DNA of 64,000 bases, from positions 261,835 through 325,834 of the forward strand of contig NW_017802680.1 of the NCBI RefSeq assembly GCF_001625305.1, written 5' to 3'. The notes beneath the pieces are model-generated. The model was not told where the DNA came from. It searched no databases and saw nothing but the letters and a program-made list of their open reading frames with translations. The stretch comes from Branchiostoma belcheri (taxonomy: Eukaryota > Chordata > Leptocardii > Amphioxiformes > Branchiostomatidae). This document shows positions 27,601 to 38,509 of this stretch, piece by piece (the stretch's first letter is position 1; each line of letters begins with the position of its first letter). The position numbers and the translations under genes were made by a program.

Positions 27601-30451
27601 CTTCACGTGATATAAATGATAGTTTTGTTTGATTGTCATGTCAAGGAGGTCATGTCAATTTTTGATTAGTACTTTTAATGAATGTTGGCATTTTAACCTG
27701 TAGTGTGTATTGTCACAAGTAATAAATGTTTTGTTACAAGTTGTTTTTATACAAACATCTATATAAATTTAGGATGTTGTATTTAGTAATAGTTTATGTA
27801 CTGTGTATTTGTTGTATGTATTTTTATGTGTATCCAGGATTACCTGAAAAGCAGGCCAAAATGGCTTGAGCTGTAATTACTGGTTAAATGAATAAATTGA
27901 ATTGAATTGAAATTTGTTTTAGTACATTGATGTTTCCTTGTGGATTGTGTTACTTCAGGTGTCCCCACGGATGATGAACAGGCCACTGGTCTGGAGAAGA
28001 GAGAGTTGGACGCGAAGAAAGCTGGCATTGCGGTAAGTTAGGGATTTCCATATCATATTTCAGGGCTTGTGCACCTTAGTGCACCCATATTTGGAGCTGT
28101 GCACCGTGAATATAATATAGTTCCGTGAACATGTTCATTTTTCTCATACCGTGAACTTTTGCTAAGTGAATTACTGTCAATGACTACTATACTGTATTTA
28201 TTACAGGACATAATGACCAGCTACTTGTTGTGCAATCCACACAATCGATGAGATTTCTTTAAGAGCAGTTTGTATGAACATTTCCACTAGCACCTGTGTG
28301 TTTTTAAATAACTGTTTTATGTATTGTAATTTTGTAAATACCTTGTAGATATTGTATAATGATTCTGTCAACTGTATGTATATGGAAGTTTTTTTTTCTG
28401 TATGAATGCCAGGAAGACTAGCGGTGGACCCTTTGGCTAATGGCTATTCTAAAGAAAGTTTCAAAGTTCCTTGTTAATCAGATTCCTGACCTCATCATGT
28501 TTCTGTCTTTTAGGACCCTTTTAGTATGGAAATCAACACAACCCCTCCCGGAACAAGAGACAGTCCCTGCATGGTGCCCTCCATTTATGAGCGCCGCCTC
28601 GTCGGCTGTGTCTGTAAGTAGTTTTATATCATACCTGGGCCGTAGTGCTGTGTACCTAAACCCACATTTAGGTTCAGGTCCGGATTCAAGTCCAGAGGTT
28701 TAGGTTCAGTTACGAGCTCGTAAATCTGGACCTTAGCCCATGGCATATACAAAATTGCATGTTGGCAACCTTGCAATGTTGTTAGGGCAAAACTTTGGCC
28801 ACATAACATAACATTTTGCAATCTATGGAAGGTTTTAGTTGGTTTGGAAAGAAAAGGGGTATGTGAAATGTTTTTTTTTTGGGGTAATAAGTCCGGACTT
28901 GGTTTTTGACTTTTAGGTTTTTTTGGCTTCTACTGTACAACTTTTAATCCTTGTCCTGCGGAGCACAACAATTGTTGTTCTGCACATACAGTACCATCTA
29001 TATAACACCCCGTATCGGTACGATTTGGGGGTATTTCTCGTGCAACGCATCACACCGCAGCGAAACGCAACGAATGTGGAAGTAACTATGCCACTGCAGA
29101 GCAAAAAAACTTGGGGGTCTATACTCTAATTAAGACATGAAATTATTGAAAAATATTGTGCCAGGAATGCCAGCAGGACAAGGGCTAAGCTCCAAATCCC
29201 TCCAATACAAGATAATGGTTGATAAGCAATGTCTTTTATTATTGGTTTTTATTTGTTGTTCTGCTACAGGTGAAGAAGACGCCACATACATCCAGTGGAT
29301 GTGGCTAGAGAAGGGGGACGCCCAGCGCTGTGAATGTGGACACTGGTTTCAGGTACAACTCTCTCAAACACTTAATCCGCTTTTACTATCACAAATGTTC
29401 ATCTATTTATTTATTTATTTCATCATAAGATGGCTGGGTAGCCCCATTCAGCTTACATTAGCTGTTTTCCAAGGGGGGCCAGCAAAATTACACAAGACAT
29501 TGTTACATACAGTAAGACAAGAGTGGACAACATACAGTAAACATAAGAGTCTGATGTGTCAAAACAGAGTCATAGTCCTATACTCAAAGTCCCAGCCATT
29601 CAAAGGTCAAAAACACGAAAATCAAGGAATCTGTGTTGGTAGTTTAATATTTAAAACTTTTAATAGTTAAAAGTTTAATAGTTAAAACTTTTGATCCAAC
29701 ACAAAATGTTCTCTCACCTAGAGCTTTCAACCAGTCAGTCTGGTCTTCCTCAGTAGACTGACCCAGTGAGGCTTGTCACGTGGCTTCTTCGAGTATGAAG
29801 TGTGACGTCAACACTGGGTCAGTCTACTGAGGAAGGCCAGAGTGACTGGTCAAAAGCTCAAGGTGAGAGAACTTTATGCTGGATATAAAGTTTTAACTTT
29901 AAACAAAATCTGCTTTTGTGTATCCTTTTGCTTTCAGTACAGAACTGTAGAAATGTTCATTACTAGCCTGGATAGGCCTAGGAAAAAAATTACGTTTCCT
30001 GTTTCCCGACCGACCCTAGAAAAAACTGCCGCCCTAGACTTTTTTGGGGGTGGACCTCTGCAAGTTTTTGAGCTGATCAACCTTTTCTAGCTCCATGATC
30101 TGACACCTGAGTGATAAAACGTTGTACAATTGGTTTTTTAACATTGACATTGAAAATAAAAGTGTCCTCATGCAAGTTTTACTTGGTTCAACTGTATTGT
30201 ATAAGTTGGACCCTTATATAGATATCACTGAAGTCTAAAAAAAAAAGATAATCCCTACCTACCAACCATAATTTTTTCAGGACTGAAACAGGAAACACAA
30301 CATTTTTTTTCCTAGGCCTAGACCAGCTGATGTTTATCTGTGAGGAAGCCATCCCTCCATGTGTGTTAGTGAACTGTCCCTAACATGTACACACTCCCCC
30401 CCACAGCTGCAGGGAGTCACCCCTCCAGGTGCTGCGGAGGCTCACCACTGA
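21622..30451 (+). CDS. COX5B: COX5B, cytochrome c oxidase subunit 5B (5 exons)
   Basis: Exons 21622-21718, 27959-28032, 28514-28613, 29270-29352 and 30407-30451 give 132 residues (human 129). The N-terminus MASRLLCRQIFSSVRRAVV is a basic, Ser/Arg-rich mitochondrial presequence. The mature part begins near VPTDDEQATGLEKRE, the diagnostic family motif, followed by MVPSIYERRLVGCVC, EEDATYIQWMWLEKGDAQRC and ECGHWFQLQG. The zinc site shows CxC and CxC pairs; vertebrates have CxC and CxxC, while CECGHWF is the invertebrate form as I remember it. The product is a nuclear-encoded peripheral subunit of respiratory complex IV in the matrix. All five junctions agree in phase. Intron 1 (6.2 kb) is mostly a single 5-kb repeat element. 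Confidence 0.97.
22728..23690. repeat. 45-bp satellite array with inverted end units
   Basis: About 19 units with 45-bp period. The core is CCTGTGTCATAGGAATGACA followed by TAGCCCTAAGACGGCAGATA and TTTTA. TGTCAT/ATGACA within each unit forms a small hairpin. Units at the left edge are diverged (CCCTGAAC...AGAGAATT). Copies after 23577 are in the opposite orientation (ATATCATTCCAATGACACAGG), so the array is bounded by inverted units. It lies inside the 5-kb element. Confidence 0.9.
24130..26070. repeat. Degenerate ~90-100-bp satellite array
   Basis: About 20 diverged units, each with a near-palindrome of the type GACGGAAAACTTTTCCGTC, then AAAACTGTGTCAATGGTATG, ACACACTGTCAAAG and ACTGTTTAGACTGTATATTC. 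Divergence is much higher than in the 45-bp array, so it is older or less homogenised. Open frames across it are not genes. Confidence 0.85.
29398..29535 (-). mobile_element. LINE/SINE 3' tail in COX5B intron 4
   Basis: Begins with a TTTATTTATTTATTTC run (a 3' tail on the minus strand), then GGGTAGCCCCATTCAGCTTA. It is related to the copy at 20771-20890. Confidence 0.45.
29660..29910. mobile_element. Palindromic element with two hammerhead-like arms, AGCT family
   Basis: Arms 29660-29760 and 29815-29910 end in inverted GTTTAA...GTTAAAACTTT sequences. The minus arm (29753 to 29721) reads CTGAGGA, A, GACCAG, loop ACTGA, CTGGTT, GAA, AGCT, C, with a five-pair stem I. The plus arm (29827 on) has GGCCAG/CTGGTC but AAA in place of GAA, so its core is broken. 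The spacer matches 17525-17600. This is COX5B intron 4. Confidence 0.6.
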
Positions 30452-31990
30452 CCCCTGACCCCCACCTGCACCAATAGCGTGTCTGCATCCTTGGTAACCA
30501 TGACAACGACCCTTTCAGCTAGACCACTGTACAGGTCACTAGTCTGTGAGACTGGAACTAAGAGTTACCAGTTGTCTCTTATTAGTGTTACAACTACAAA
30601 CCAAAAGCACAATATGGTGACTGTATAATAGCACCTAAGGAAAACATCCCGGATTAATTCTTTACGTACAGCCTATGATGACGATACTTAAAATTTCTAA
30701 CATGAATCGGTTGCAAAAGTTTGCTCCAAATTCAGTCTGGCTTTAGATGTCTGCAACTAAGATATACAGTACAATACTCAGGAAAATTGAACCTAAGTGT
30801 TACCCTGTTTGGCCGAGCTCTAAATCTTAAAAACTCTGGGAAACTTTGCAGGTTTATCTACAGAATTTAACAACATATCTGTAATGACATGGTGCCTGAT
30901 GATTCAGTGTGTATGGAACTATAGTTTTGAGGCGAGAAGAAAACTTCTTTCTGTTGTGCCTCAGAATACGCCGTTACATCTGTCATCCTGAGCACAGACA
31001 ACTGATTTCTGACAAACGTGATATTCGATGTGCCTGTCAGAGACTTACCCTATACGTAAGCCATACAGTTGTTTAATGTCATAAACAACCTAATAATAAA
31101 CGTACTCCGATTATGTCGTGGCAGACAAGGCAAAAACAAGCACGTACGGTCTCTAGTTTTGAGAAGGGTGGTTGTTATGAACAAGACAAACTTGTGTTTG
31201 TAAATTGAAACAGAGAAAAAATGTACCTCTATCTCTAAAACCCCATATAAATCCCAGTGTGGAAGATTATTTGTTGTGCCGAGTGTAGAAGTTTTATCCG
31301 CTGTTATCAGAGTTGTGATCCTTACGGTGGCTGTCGTCCTGCACAGCCAGTAAATAAATCATCCTTAAATCAACAACTTTTCTGTGTTCATACCTCGAAG
31401 TTTTTCTTTTGTTGTATTCATTATTGGTTGTTCTTTTGGTGTCAATCTTAAGCTTCATGTCATTCTACCATTCAACAATGAGAGTTTAGTTGCAAAGGTG
31501 CGCACAGGGACGCACGCACAGGGACGCACATGCACACAAATACGTTCTTTACACACACACACACACACATGCTCACACGAGCGTGCTCAAAAGAGTGTGC
31601 TCACATGCATACACACAGGAACGCACAAACATTTGTGCGCTTCACATACGTATGCACCCACATACATGCATGAACACACTCGTGCCTGTACATACACTCA
31701 TGTGCCTCTACATACACTCATTTGCACACACATACACGTAGCTTGAAATAACCACTCGACCAACTGTACATAAGACATCAACTGTATTGAGGACATTAAC
31801 TAAAATAAGAAGCACCCACCCATGGACAAAGCGTTGTCTATTTATATTACATTCATTTTCCATTAGTTACAAAACAGTTCATGCCTCCTAGATGTAATGT
31901 TCCCCTGCCGAATTCCTGTCAATGCATTGCAGAAGATCTTAAGTTAGTGCAGGTATTTTTCGTTACAAGTTGTTATGCTGTTCCCTTCTT
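30452..31990. other. COX5B downstream region, no gene recognised
   Basis: No exon with family features. An AATAAA occurs near 31087, far from the COX5B stop. A CA-rich, ACACATGC-type irregular repeat occupies about 31496-31740 and explains the open frames there. Confidence 0.5.
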
Positions 31991-31994
31991 CGAG

Positions 31995-32400
31995 TACGTT
32001 GCTGATGCGGCCTGCGGAAGATGACCCTGTGCGCCTTGCTGTCCTGCATGTTGCCTGTGTGCCAGGCTATTTGAGCCGTGCGGGAGTGTCTGTGTGCCGG
32101 GCTATTTGAGCCGTGCCTGTGTGCCAGGCTATTTGAGCCGTGCCTGTGTGCCAGGCTATTTGAGCCATGCCTGTGTGCCAGGCTATTTGAGCCGTGCCTG
32201 TGTGCCAGGCTATTTGAGCCATGCCTGTGTGCCAGGCTATTTGAGCCGTGCCTGAGTGCCTGTGTTTGAGGCTGATGCGGGCCTGCGGAAGATGACCCTT
32301 GCTGTCCTGCATGTTGCCTGTGTACCAGGCTATTTGAGCCGTGCCTGTGTGCCGGGCTATTTGAGCCGTGCCGGTGTGCCAGGCTATTTGAGCCTAGCCG
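31995..32400. repeat. 27-bp minisatellite plus copies of the coiled-coil gene's last-exon end
   Basis: About seven units of GTGCCAGGCTATTTGAGCC plus GTGCCTGT lie at 32055-32260, and four more at 32325-32400. The block GATGCGGGCCTGCGGAAGAT, then GACCCTTGCTGTCCTGCATG, occurs at about 31998, 32267 and 32418 (the last is inside the real exon). The real stop codon at 32384-32386 lies in one minisatellite unit, so the array grew from the 3' end of this gene. Confidence 0.8.
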
Positions 32401-33623
32401 GTGTGCCTGTGTTTGAGGCTGATGCAGGCCTGCGGAAGATGACCCTTGCTGTCCTGCTGTCCTGCATGTTGCCTGTCTGAGGCATGGGCCTGTCCACGCG
32501 AGCCCAGTCCTGTCCCCAGCCTAGTCTCTCAGCTGTGCGCGCCTGCACAACAGCACGGGACTCGAACGGCACCAAGTCTGGAGGGGAAAACAGGACTCAA
32601 AATTCACTTTTTTTATTGCAACATTTAATGACTAGACATGGTGACGGTAAACTCAAGTTTTATCACTTATTTTATGCCGTCACCGACGCAGATAGAGGAC
32701 AAATACGGAACAGGACAATACTCATTTTCATTAGAGCTAAGTGAGGAAAGTCGTGTAAAGTGACTTTCCCAAGGGCACAACATCAGTTGCATGCGTCAGG
32801 ACTCGAACTCGGCACCTCTTGGTTCCGAGGCGAGCACTCTGCCGCTACACCACACATTGACACCACGAAATTCATTTTTGGGAATAGGTGCACGGTACAA
32901 TATAAAATAAGTAGAATGTCAGCAAAAACTAGTAATACTACAACTATGGTGCTGCTAAAGCTACGTCGAAGGTACCCCTGTCCTGTGTGTGTGTAGTAGG
33001 AGGGAGAGAGTACTGTACCCCTGTCCTGTGTGTGTGTAGTAGGAGGGAGAGAGTACTGTACCCCTGTCCTGTGTGTGTGTAGTAGGAGGGAGACAGTACT
33101 GTACCCCTGTCCTGTGTGTGTGTAGTAGGAGGGAGAGAGTACTGTACCCCTGTCCTGTGTGTGTGTAGTAGGATGGAGAGAGTACCGTATACCCCTGTCC
33201 TGTGTGTGTGTAGTAGAAGGGAGAGAGTACCGTACCCCTGTCCTGCGTGTCTGTGCCGGAGGGTGTTGTGGTTGTGGCGGGCCGGCTGGCTCCCGAGTTG
33301 TTCGCCCAGGACGGCTGCCGGCTCGGCTGCAGGACGGCGTTCCCGCCAACCAGGTTCGCCTGGGACACGCCGATGTTCCTGTTAAAACACACTCTCGTCA
33401 AAACAGTTCGTCATCAACACAGACTCTGAGTTAGTAGTAGCACCGACACACAAACAAAACACACACACACAGAGACATGCATAGAATAGTTCAGGCACTT
33501 CAACACACGCACGCACACTCAAGTATACACACTGAGACACATACGCACTGGCACACAAACTATAAAACGCACACACTGAGACCGTGACACACTGAGACAC
33601 CCAAGAACACTGACACCCACACA

Positions 33624-33656
<33 letters not shown>

Positions 33657-33709
33657 AGACACACACACACACTGAGACACACACACATCCACACAAACAC
33701 ACACACACA

Positions 33710-33786
<77 letters not shown>

Positions 33787-36700
33787 GTCTTACCCCGCAT
33801 GTGGACACCTGTCGCTGCCCTGCAGAATGGCGGCCACGTTGCCCTCGCGGATGCAGCTCATGCAGGACCGGATGTAGGTCTGTACGGTCCGGTCGCACGT
33901 CCGCTCCGCCATCCGCTTTATCTTCAGGTCGATCACGCCGTTCTGGCCGCGGTAGTTCTGCAGAATCTAGTGGTACAATACGGAAGGGTATAGGCTACAT
34001 CTGTTGTACAACACAGGAGGGGTACATGCACGGGCTATTTGTACAACTTACACGGCGCAGGTGTACAGGTACATGTACTCTCGAAGCAGAAGTTTGGGTT
34101 CTGGCTTATTTTGGCGTGTTCTTAGGCTTTTTTCTCAGTGACTTTGTTTTATTGTACTGGTATCTTTTTTCACGCGTAAACATGCCAAGAATAAACCAAA
34201 ACCCTAACCTCTGCATGGAGAGTAGTGTACAGGGTAGTTTTAAGTCACAGCACAGGATCCAACAGTCCGATGTACATAGCGGGACACTGGGCCGGTCTGC
34301 ACTGTGTATTCATTCAAGCACGCTGTTGTCAGGCAGCGAATGTTGATGGAAGGAGCGGGCATGGCGAAAGTAGTTGCCTGTTTTGCGTCACCATGATTTT
34401 CATTATAAAGGCCATGGAGAACATTATATTTACGGAACGATTTTGAGAGGACTCCTCATTAAACATTAACTACAGGTTCTGAGAGTGTTGTGTAGCAAGT
34501 GTTGTGTAGCGAAATTGTTTTGTAGCGAATGTTGTGTAATGTAAGTTGTGTAGCGAATGTTGTGTAGCGAGTTCTGTGTAGCAGGTGTAATGTGTAGCGA
34601 ATGTCGTGTAGCGAACGTTGTGTAGCGAATGTTGTGTAGCGCACATTGTGTAGAGAGAGTTGTGTAGTGAGTGTTGTGTAGCAAATGTTGTGTTGAGAGT
34701 TCCGTGTAGCAGGTGTTGTGTAGCGAGTGTTGTGTCGCAAATGTTGTGTAGCGAATGTTGAGTAGCGACTAGTGTTGTAGCAAATGTAGCGAGTGTTGTG
34801 AAGCGAATGTTGCCGTGTAGCGAGTGTTGTGTAGCGAGTTCTCTGTAGCGAGTTCTCTGTAGCGAGTTCTGTGAGTGTAGCGAATGTTGCTGTGTAGCGA
34901 GTGTTGTTTGCGGCACACCCTGTATGTCTGTTTCCCGGCCCAAAGTTTACACTCGCTGATGTATGACCGTGTAGAACAGCGCGGGGACAAAGGGACGACA
35001 AAGGCGGGGACAACTGAACCAACAGAGCCGGGCGGCCCGCAGCATGGCGGTCAACCGTGACGCTGGAGAGGCGTTACCTCCCTAGCCTTTTCGGACGTTC
35101 CGGGATCGGTCGACCTGCCGAGCACCAGATTCAAACCCAACGTTCCTACCGACTCTGCCAAAAGATCTGGACCCATCGGCAGGGTCAGTTGGTAGCGCCT
35201 ATACCCCCCCCCTCCTGTTACAGGTGTGTGCATGGCCGGGACCCGGTTATTTCAGCAAATAGTTACATGTACCTGCCCTGGTTTGTTCTTGACGCCCTCT
35301 TATTCTTCTATATAACTAAGCCAGCGTAGTTAGTCTGGTAGAGACTAAGTACTGTGTACATTTTGCCAATTGAAAAGCGCCTCCTGTACTCACAAAAAGG
35401 GCCTAGAAGGCGCAAACAATTCTCTCTGATTGTCTTATGAAAACAGCTAGACTAAGCGCTAAGACAGTTAAATCGGTCTCCAGTCATCATAATCTTTCAA
35501 ACATGATCCTTGCCACGAGCTAGATTTAATTGTCACTGATGGAGTATACTCCGGTCTGTAGAAGGCACCCGAAGAGTTTTAAATACCACCTAGAGACACT
35601 AGCTGAGCTGGCTCTGAACTGAACTAGTGTCCTACATCCTCTCCGCAATTATCATAGTCCCGAACACGCTCTTAAGGGTTAAGGTCGGTTTTGCGGAGAG
35701 GCTGTAGGACTCGGGAGCTATATAATAGGTTTGGTAACCAGGCTAGAACCGAACCGCAAACCAGCATTATTTAAGAGACCACGTCTAACGAGATATTTGA
35801 CAAGGACAACAAAAACTGGGAACCACAGAAGCCCACCATCCCACCGACCTTAAAGAGCGTGTCCCTCTCCTGCACGGCCTGTTCTCGCTCCTTCTCCATT
35901 CCCTGCGCGGCCGGTCAAACCTACAAGGCGGCCAAACTCCCCTGACAACTATTCTCCTATATATAACATCTGTGTCAATAATATTACCAGGGTCCATAAT
36001 ATCCCCACCTTGAGAAATACTAGTAGTGTGCTTAATTTTTTATCGCAGCATACGTTTGGTATGCACTCCTTCACACATCAAATGTACATACCTAGGGTAT
36101 GTTGCAGTAAAAATATCTTTAAGCACACTATTTCTCAAGGTGGCGATATTATGGACCAAGGTGATATTATGGACACAGATGTTAGCTGGTAGAGACTAAC
36201 CTTAAAGAGCGTGTCCCTCTCCTGCACGGCCTGCTCGCGCTCCTTCTCGGCCTCCTCCCGCAGCTTGGCCGCCGTCTGGGCGGTCCACTCCGCCGCCTCC
36301 GCCCGCCGGGAGAGCTCGTCCGCCCGCCACCGCGCCTGGTCCGTGTCGGTCTGCAGGGACTTCACCTGCACACGCAGCTCTTTCAGCGTCTGGAACAACA
36401 ACAACAACAACTAAACAACAACAGGGTCTTCACCTGCATACGCAGCTCTTTCAGCGTCTAAGACAACAAGAAGTGAGCGTGTAAGTGTCTTTAGGCGTCT
36501 AAAACAACAACAACCGGTCGTTACCTGTTTGTTACGCAAACCTGAGATTATTGACGTTGCGTTGCCGATCAGGTACAGGTGTATTTGTCATTCATTCGTC
36601 CCGTCCTGGAGTATGGACACGTCCTGCTGGTCGGTCCCAACCCTTCCATCCCCATGTTCATCGCTTGATCTGTCCCGTACCTCCCATCCCCATGTTCATT

Positions 36701-38509
36701 GCTTGATCGGTCCCTTGCCTGGTAATACGTCCACCCCGTTTATCGTATGATCGGTCCCGTACCTTCCATCCCCATGTTCATTGCTTGATCGGTCCCTTGC
36801 CTGGTAATACGTCCACCCCGTTCATCGCCTGATCGGTCCCGTTCCTCCCATCCCCCTGTTCATCGCCTGATCGGTCCCTTACCTGGTAATACGTCAGTTT
36901 GATGTTGGGCTTCTCGTCCTCCAGGAGTTGGGACAGGTCCGCGTTTCTCTTCTGCACCTCCTGCAGTTCCTTCACTTTCCGCAAGAGCTCCGTCTGCAGC
37001 TGGTTTACCTGGTATACAAAAATAGTTTTCATATTGCGGCGAGACGTACATCAAGGTAAGAAACAATCCTGGTTGTGTAGAAGAAAACCGCTATGTTTTC
37101 AATCTATATAATATATAGCTGAATTAATGGCATGGTTTGGCCATTGTGCGCTCTCATGGCGCTCTCTCCGCGCTCTCACGGCGCTCATTGTTGCATCGTC
37201 GTCCTTGGCGCTCTCACGTCCATGGTATGAACCGCATCCATGCAGTCGCCGAGGTGACGGCGCTCATCGCGCTCTCATGGCGCTCCCATAGCGACCTTGG
37301 TGCTCTCTCCGCGCTCTGGCCGATTTCAGGTCGCGGAGAGAGCGCCGCGAGAGCGCCGTCTTAGTGGAATGGGGGTATTACTGCACGTGTGTGTGTCAAC
37401 ATCATAACTCGAGAAGGCAATGATGAATCACGATCATATTTAGCATGAGGATAGGATTTGGGGAGAGGAAGTAACGGTTAGATTCAATTCATTACCTTCA
37501 TCTGTGCCTTAAACAGGTTGGTTTGTTCCCGGGCCTTCTTGTTCCTGTCCCTTTTCNNNNNNNNNNNNNNNNNNNNNNNNNNNNNNNNNNNNNNNNNNNN
37601 NNNNNNNNNNNNNNNNNNNNNNNGGCCCCCGCTCCGCTGCCCGCCGGCGCCGCGTACAGCTCCGCGATCTCTACGGGCTTGTCCTCGGGTTCCGCCGGGG
37701 CCTGGTTACCTGTAATATTGAAAGACAAAAAAAGTGATCTCGAACCAGTTTAGCTCACTGAAGAGCTAATCTTCCACTGGTCGTGACAGAGAAGACAGGT
37801 GCTATGTACAGTATTTACAGGTTCATTGTACCGGGGAAATTCCCCTAGCTCTTTTCAACAAGCACAATGAACAATGGACCACGGCTTAACGTCCCGTCCT
37901 AAGGACTGCGACCCTAAACAGTAACGTGCATATCGGGTGAGCGACAACAGCCGGGATTCGAACTCCCAACCTCTTGGTCCAGGACTACGCACGCTACACG
38001 CAATAAAGAACTTTATTGTACATTCATACCACGACGGGTTAGACACATCACAAACGTATATAGAAAGACAAGATACACTAGCATATACCAGGCACCGCGG
38101 ATCGCTGGAAAAATAGTAGAAATTGGCCGAAATAAAATATCCGTGGGTTGCGAATTGGATCTTCTCTGGTCGGCTACCTCCCCTGGTATATTATTCCTTT
38201 TTTTCGATTTCTACTATTTTTTCCAGCGATCCGCGGTGCCTGGTAGCTAGAGGCTAAAGATACACTACTTGACTTAGACATGATAAGGAACATACAACAG
38301 TACTATACTAGGCTAATAATACAAAGTGTTCCTCTTACTGAGATAATACAGGGTGGTCGCTGCCGCTGTATACCGGTATGTCTGGTGGTGAGGTTAAAAT
38401 TAGCTATGTACAGCTAGAATACCTCACCACCATGTCCTGTATTATTAATGTCGAATTCTAAATTTGAAAAAAATACAGAGCGGTCAACTTACCGTCATTT
38501 CCTGACATG
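32384..38509 (-). CDS. Unrecognised coiled-coil protein (7 exons, one interrupted by an assembly gap)
   Basis: Exons on the minus strand: 38509-38494 (MSGNDG), 37709-37496 (contains 67 N at 37557-37623), 37008-36883, 36389-36201, 33966-33794, 33378-33236 and 32577-32384. Splice sites are GT-AG and phases agree throughout. At least 329 residues are visible. After an acidic/proline N-terminus ([18 protein letters not shown]) comes a long charged coiled coil ([55 protein letters not shown]). A Cys-containing helical segment follows ([20 protein letters not shown]), then a Ser/Thr/Pro tail and a basic end ([18 protein letters not shown]). I do not recognise the family. Several exon boundaries carry tandem duplications. 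Exon 2 may be two exons, since the gap hides its middle. Confidence 0.72.
32745..32865 (-). mobile_element. tRNA-derived SINE
   Basis: On the minus strand: GTGGTGTAGCGGCAGAGTGC (A-box-like), then CCAAGAGGTGCCGAGTTCG and AGTCCTG (B-box GTTCGAGTC). The downstream CCCTTGGGAAAGTCACTTTA is shared with the copy at 61735-61868. Pol III promoter spacing supports a SINE rather than a functional tRNA: no acceptor stem can be closed. Confidence 0.6.
32972..33246 (-). repeat. 43-bp minisatellite copying the donor of coiled-coil exon 6
   Basis: About 6.5 units of 43 bp; on the minus strand each contains ACAGGACAGGGGTACAGTAC, a copy of the exon 6 end and donor (GGACAGGG/GTACGG at 33236). Because 43 is not a multiple of three, the open frame runs through it in rotating frames ([20 protein letters not shown]). 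I treat it as intron because the first donor restores phase to a clean last exon. Confidence 0.8.
33450..33786. repeat. (CA)n microsatellite
   Basis: Irregular CA-rich sequence becomes a pure run of about 70 bases before the donor of coiled-coil exon 5. The VCVCVC open frames are artefacts. Confidence 0.95.
34077..34222. mobile_element. Inverted-repeat element of the CTCTGCTTGGAGAGT family
   Basis: Starts TACTCTCGAAGCAGAAGTTTGG and ends CCTAACCTCTGCATGGAGAG. The arms are partly decayed. Relatives are at 21302-21355, 50254-50310 and 51959-52155. Confidence 0.55.
34470..34912. repeat. ~14-bp minisatellite (TGTTGTGTAGCGAA)
   Basis: About 30 imperfect units of TGTTGTGTAGCGAA/GAGT lie in the coiled-coil gene's intron 4. 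The 187-residue minus-strand open frame (repeats of TRYTT, ATQHSLH) results from the repeat being stop-free in several frames. Confidence 0.9.
35633..35716. repeat. Short inverted repeat
   Basis: CTACATCCTCTCCGCAA is mirrored by TTGCGGAGAGGCTGTAG about 50 bases on. It lies in an intron of the coiled-coil gene and has no other feature. Confidence 0.5.
35845..35905 (-). pseudogene. Fragment duplicate of coiled-coil exon 4 end
   Basis: CCTTAAAGAGCGTGTCCCTC, then TCCTGCACGGCCTG, repeats the 3' end of exon 4 ([14 protein letters not shown]) with its donor side, about 350 bp downstream of the true exon in gene orientation. It is only partial. Confidence 0.75.
36361..36520 (-). repeat. Duplicated acceptor of coiled-coil exon 4
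   Basis: CGCAGCTCTTTCAGCGTC plus an AACAAC-rich tail occurs at about 36373-36410 and again at 36441-36475, with a decayed third copy near 36490 (GGCGTCTAAAACAACAAC). The exon start and its acceptor region have therefore been copied. Confidence 0.7.
36621..36890 (-). repeat. Minisatellite copying the donor of coiled-coil exon 3
   Basis: Units alternate GATCGGTCCCTTRCCTGGTA plus ATACGTC with GATCGGTCCCGTNCCTCCCA plus TCCCC. On the minus strand the first unit is ACGTATTACCAGGYAAGGGA, that is the exon end TYYQ and its donor (real one at 36883). Related units recur at 39775-39860 beside a copied exon fragment. Confidence 0.75.
37557..37623. other. Assembly gap (67 N)
   Basis: The run of N interrupts coiled-coil exon 2. 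Flanking reading frames require a true length of 2 modulo 3 if this is one exon; 67 is 1 modulo 3, so the number of N is probably not the real length. Confidence 0.98.
37860..38010 (-). mobile_element. tRNA-derived SINE
   Basis: On the minus strand GCGTGTAGCGTGCGTAGTCC (A-box-like) is followed by GGGAGTTCGAATCCCGGC (B box), then a body with GGACGGGACGTTAAGCCG. It lies in intron 1 of the coiled-coil gene. Confidence 0.65.
38085..38250. mobile_element. Palindromic MITE-like element
   Basis: ACCAGGCACCGCGGATCGCT is mirrored by AGCGATCCGCGGTGCCTGGT. Inner arms also pair (AAATAGTAGAAATTGG-type). The arms have about 65 bp of near-perfect complementarity. Confidence 0.8.

Noticed and set aside
32961..33401. 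Reading coiled-coil exon 6 straight through the 43-bp minisatellite to a stop at 32961
   Set aside because: The donor at 33236 gives phase-perfect joining to a clean last exon at 32577; the read-through tail rotates frame every unit.
33382..33898. Several VCVCVC-rich minus-strand frames
   Set aside because: CA microsatellite; the only coding part here is coiled-coil exon 5 at 33966-33794, in its own frame.
34459..35022. 187-residue minus-strand open frame
   Set aside because: It is produced by the TGTTGTGTAGCGAA minisatellite, which is stop-free in more than one frame; similar frames exist in parallel, with no composition or motif of a real protein.
32745..38010. tRNA genes at 32745-32865 and 37860-38010
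   Set aside because: A- and B-box-like sequences are present, but no closed cloverleaf or acceptor stem; flanking bodies are shared between copies, as in SINEs.
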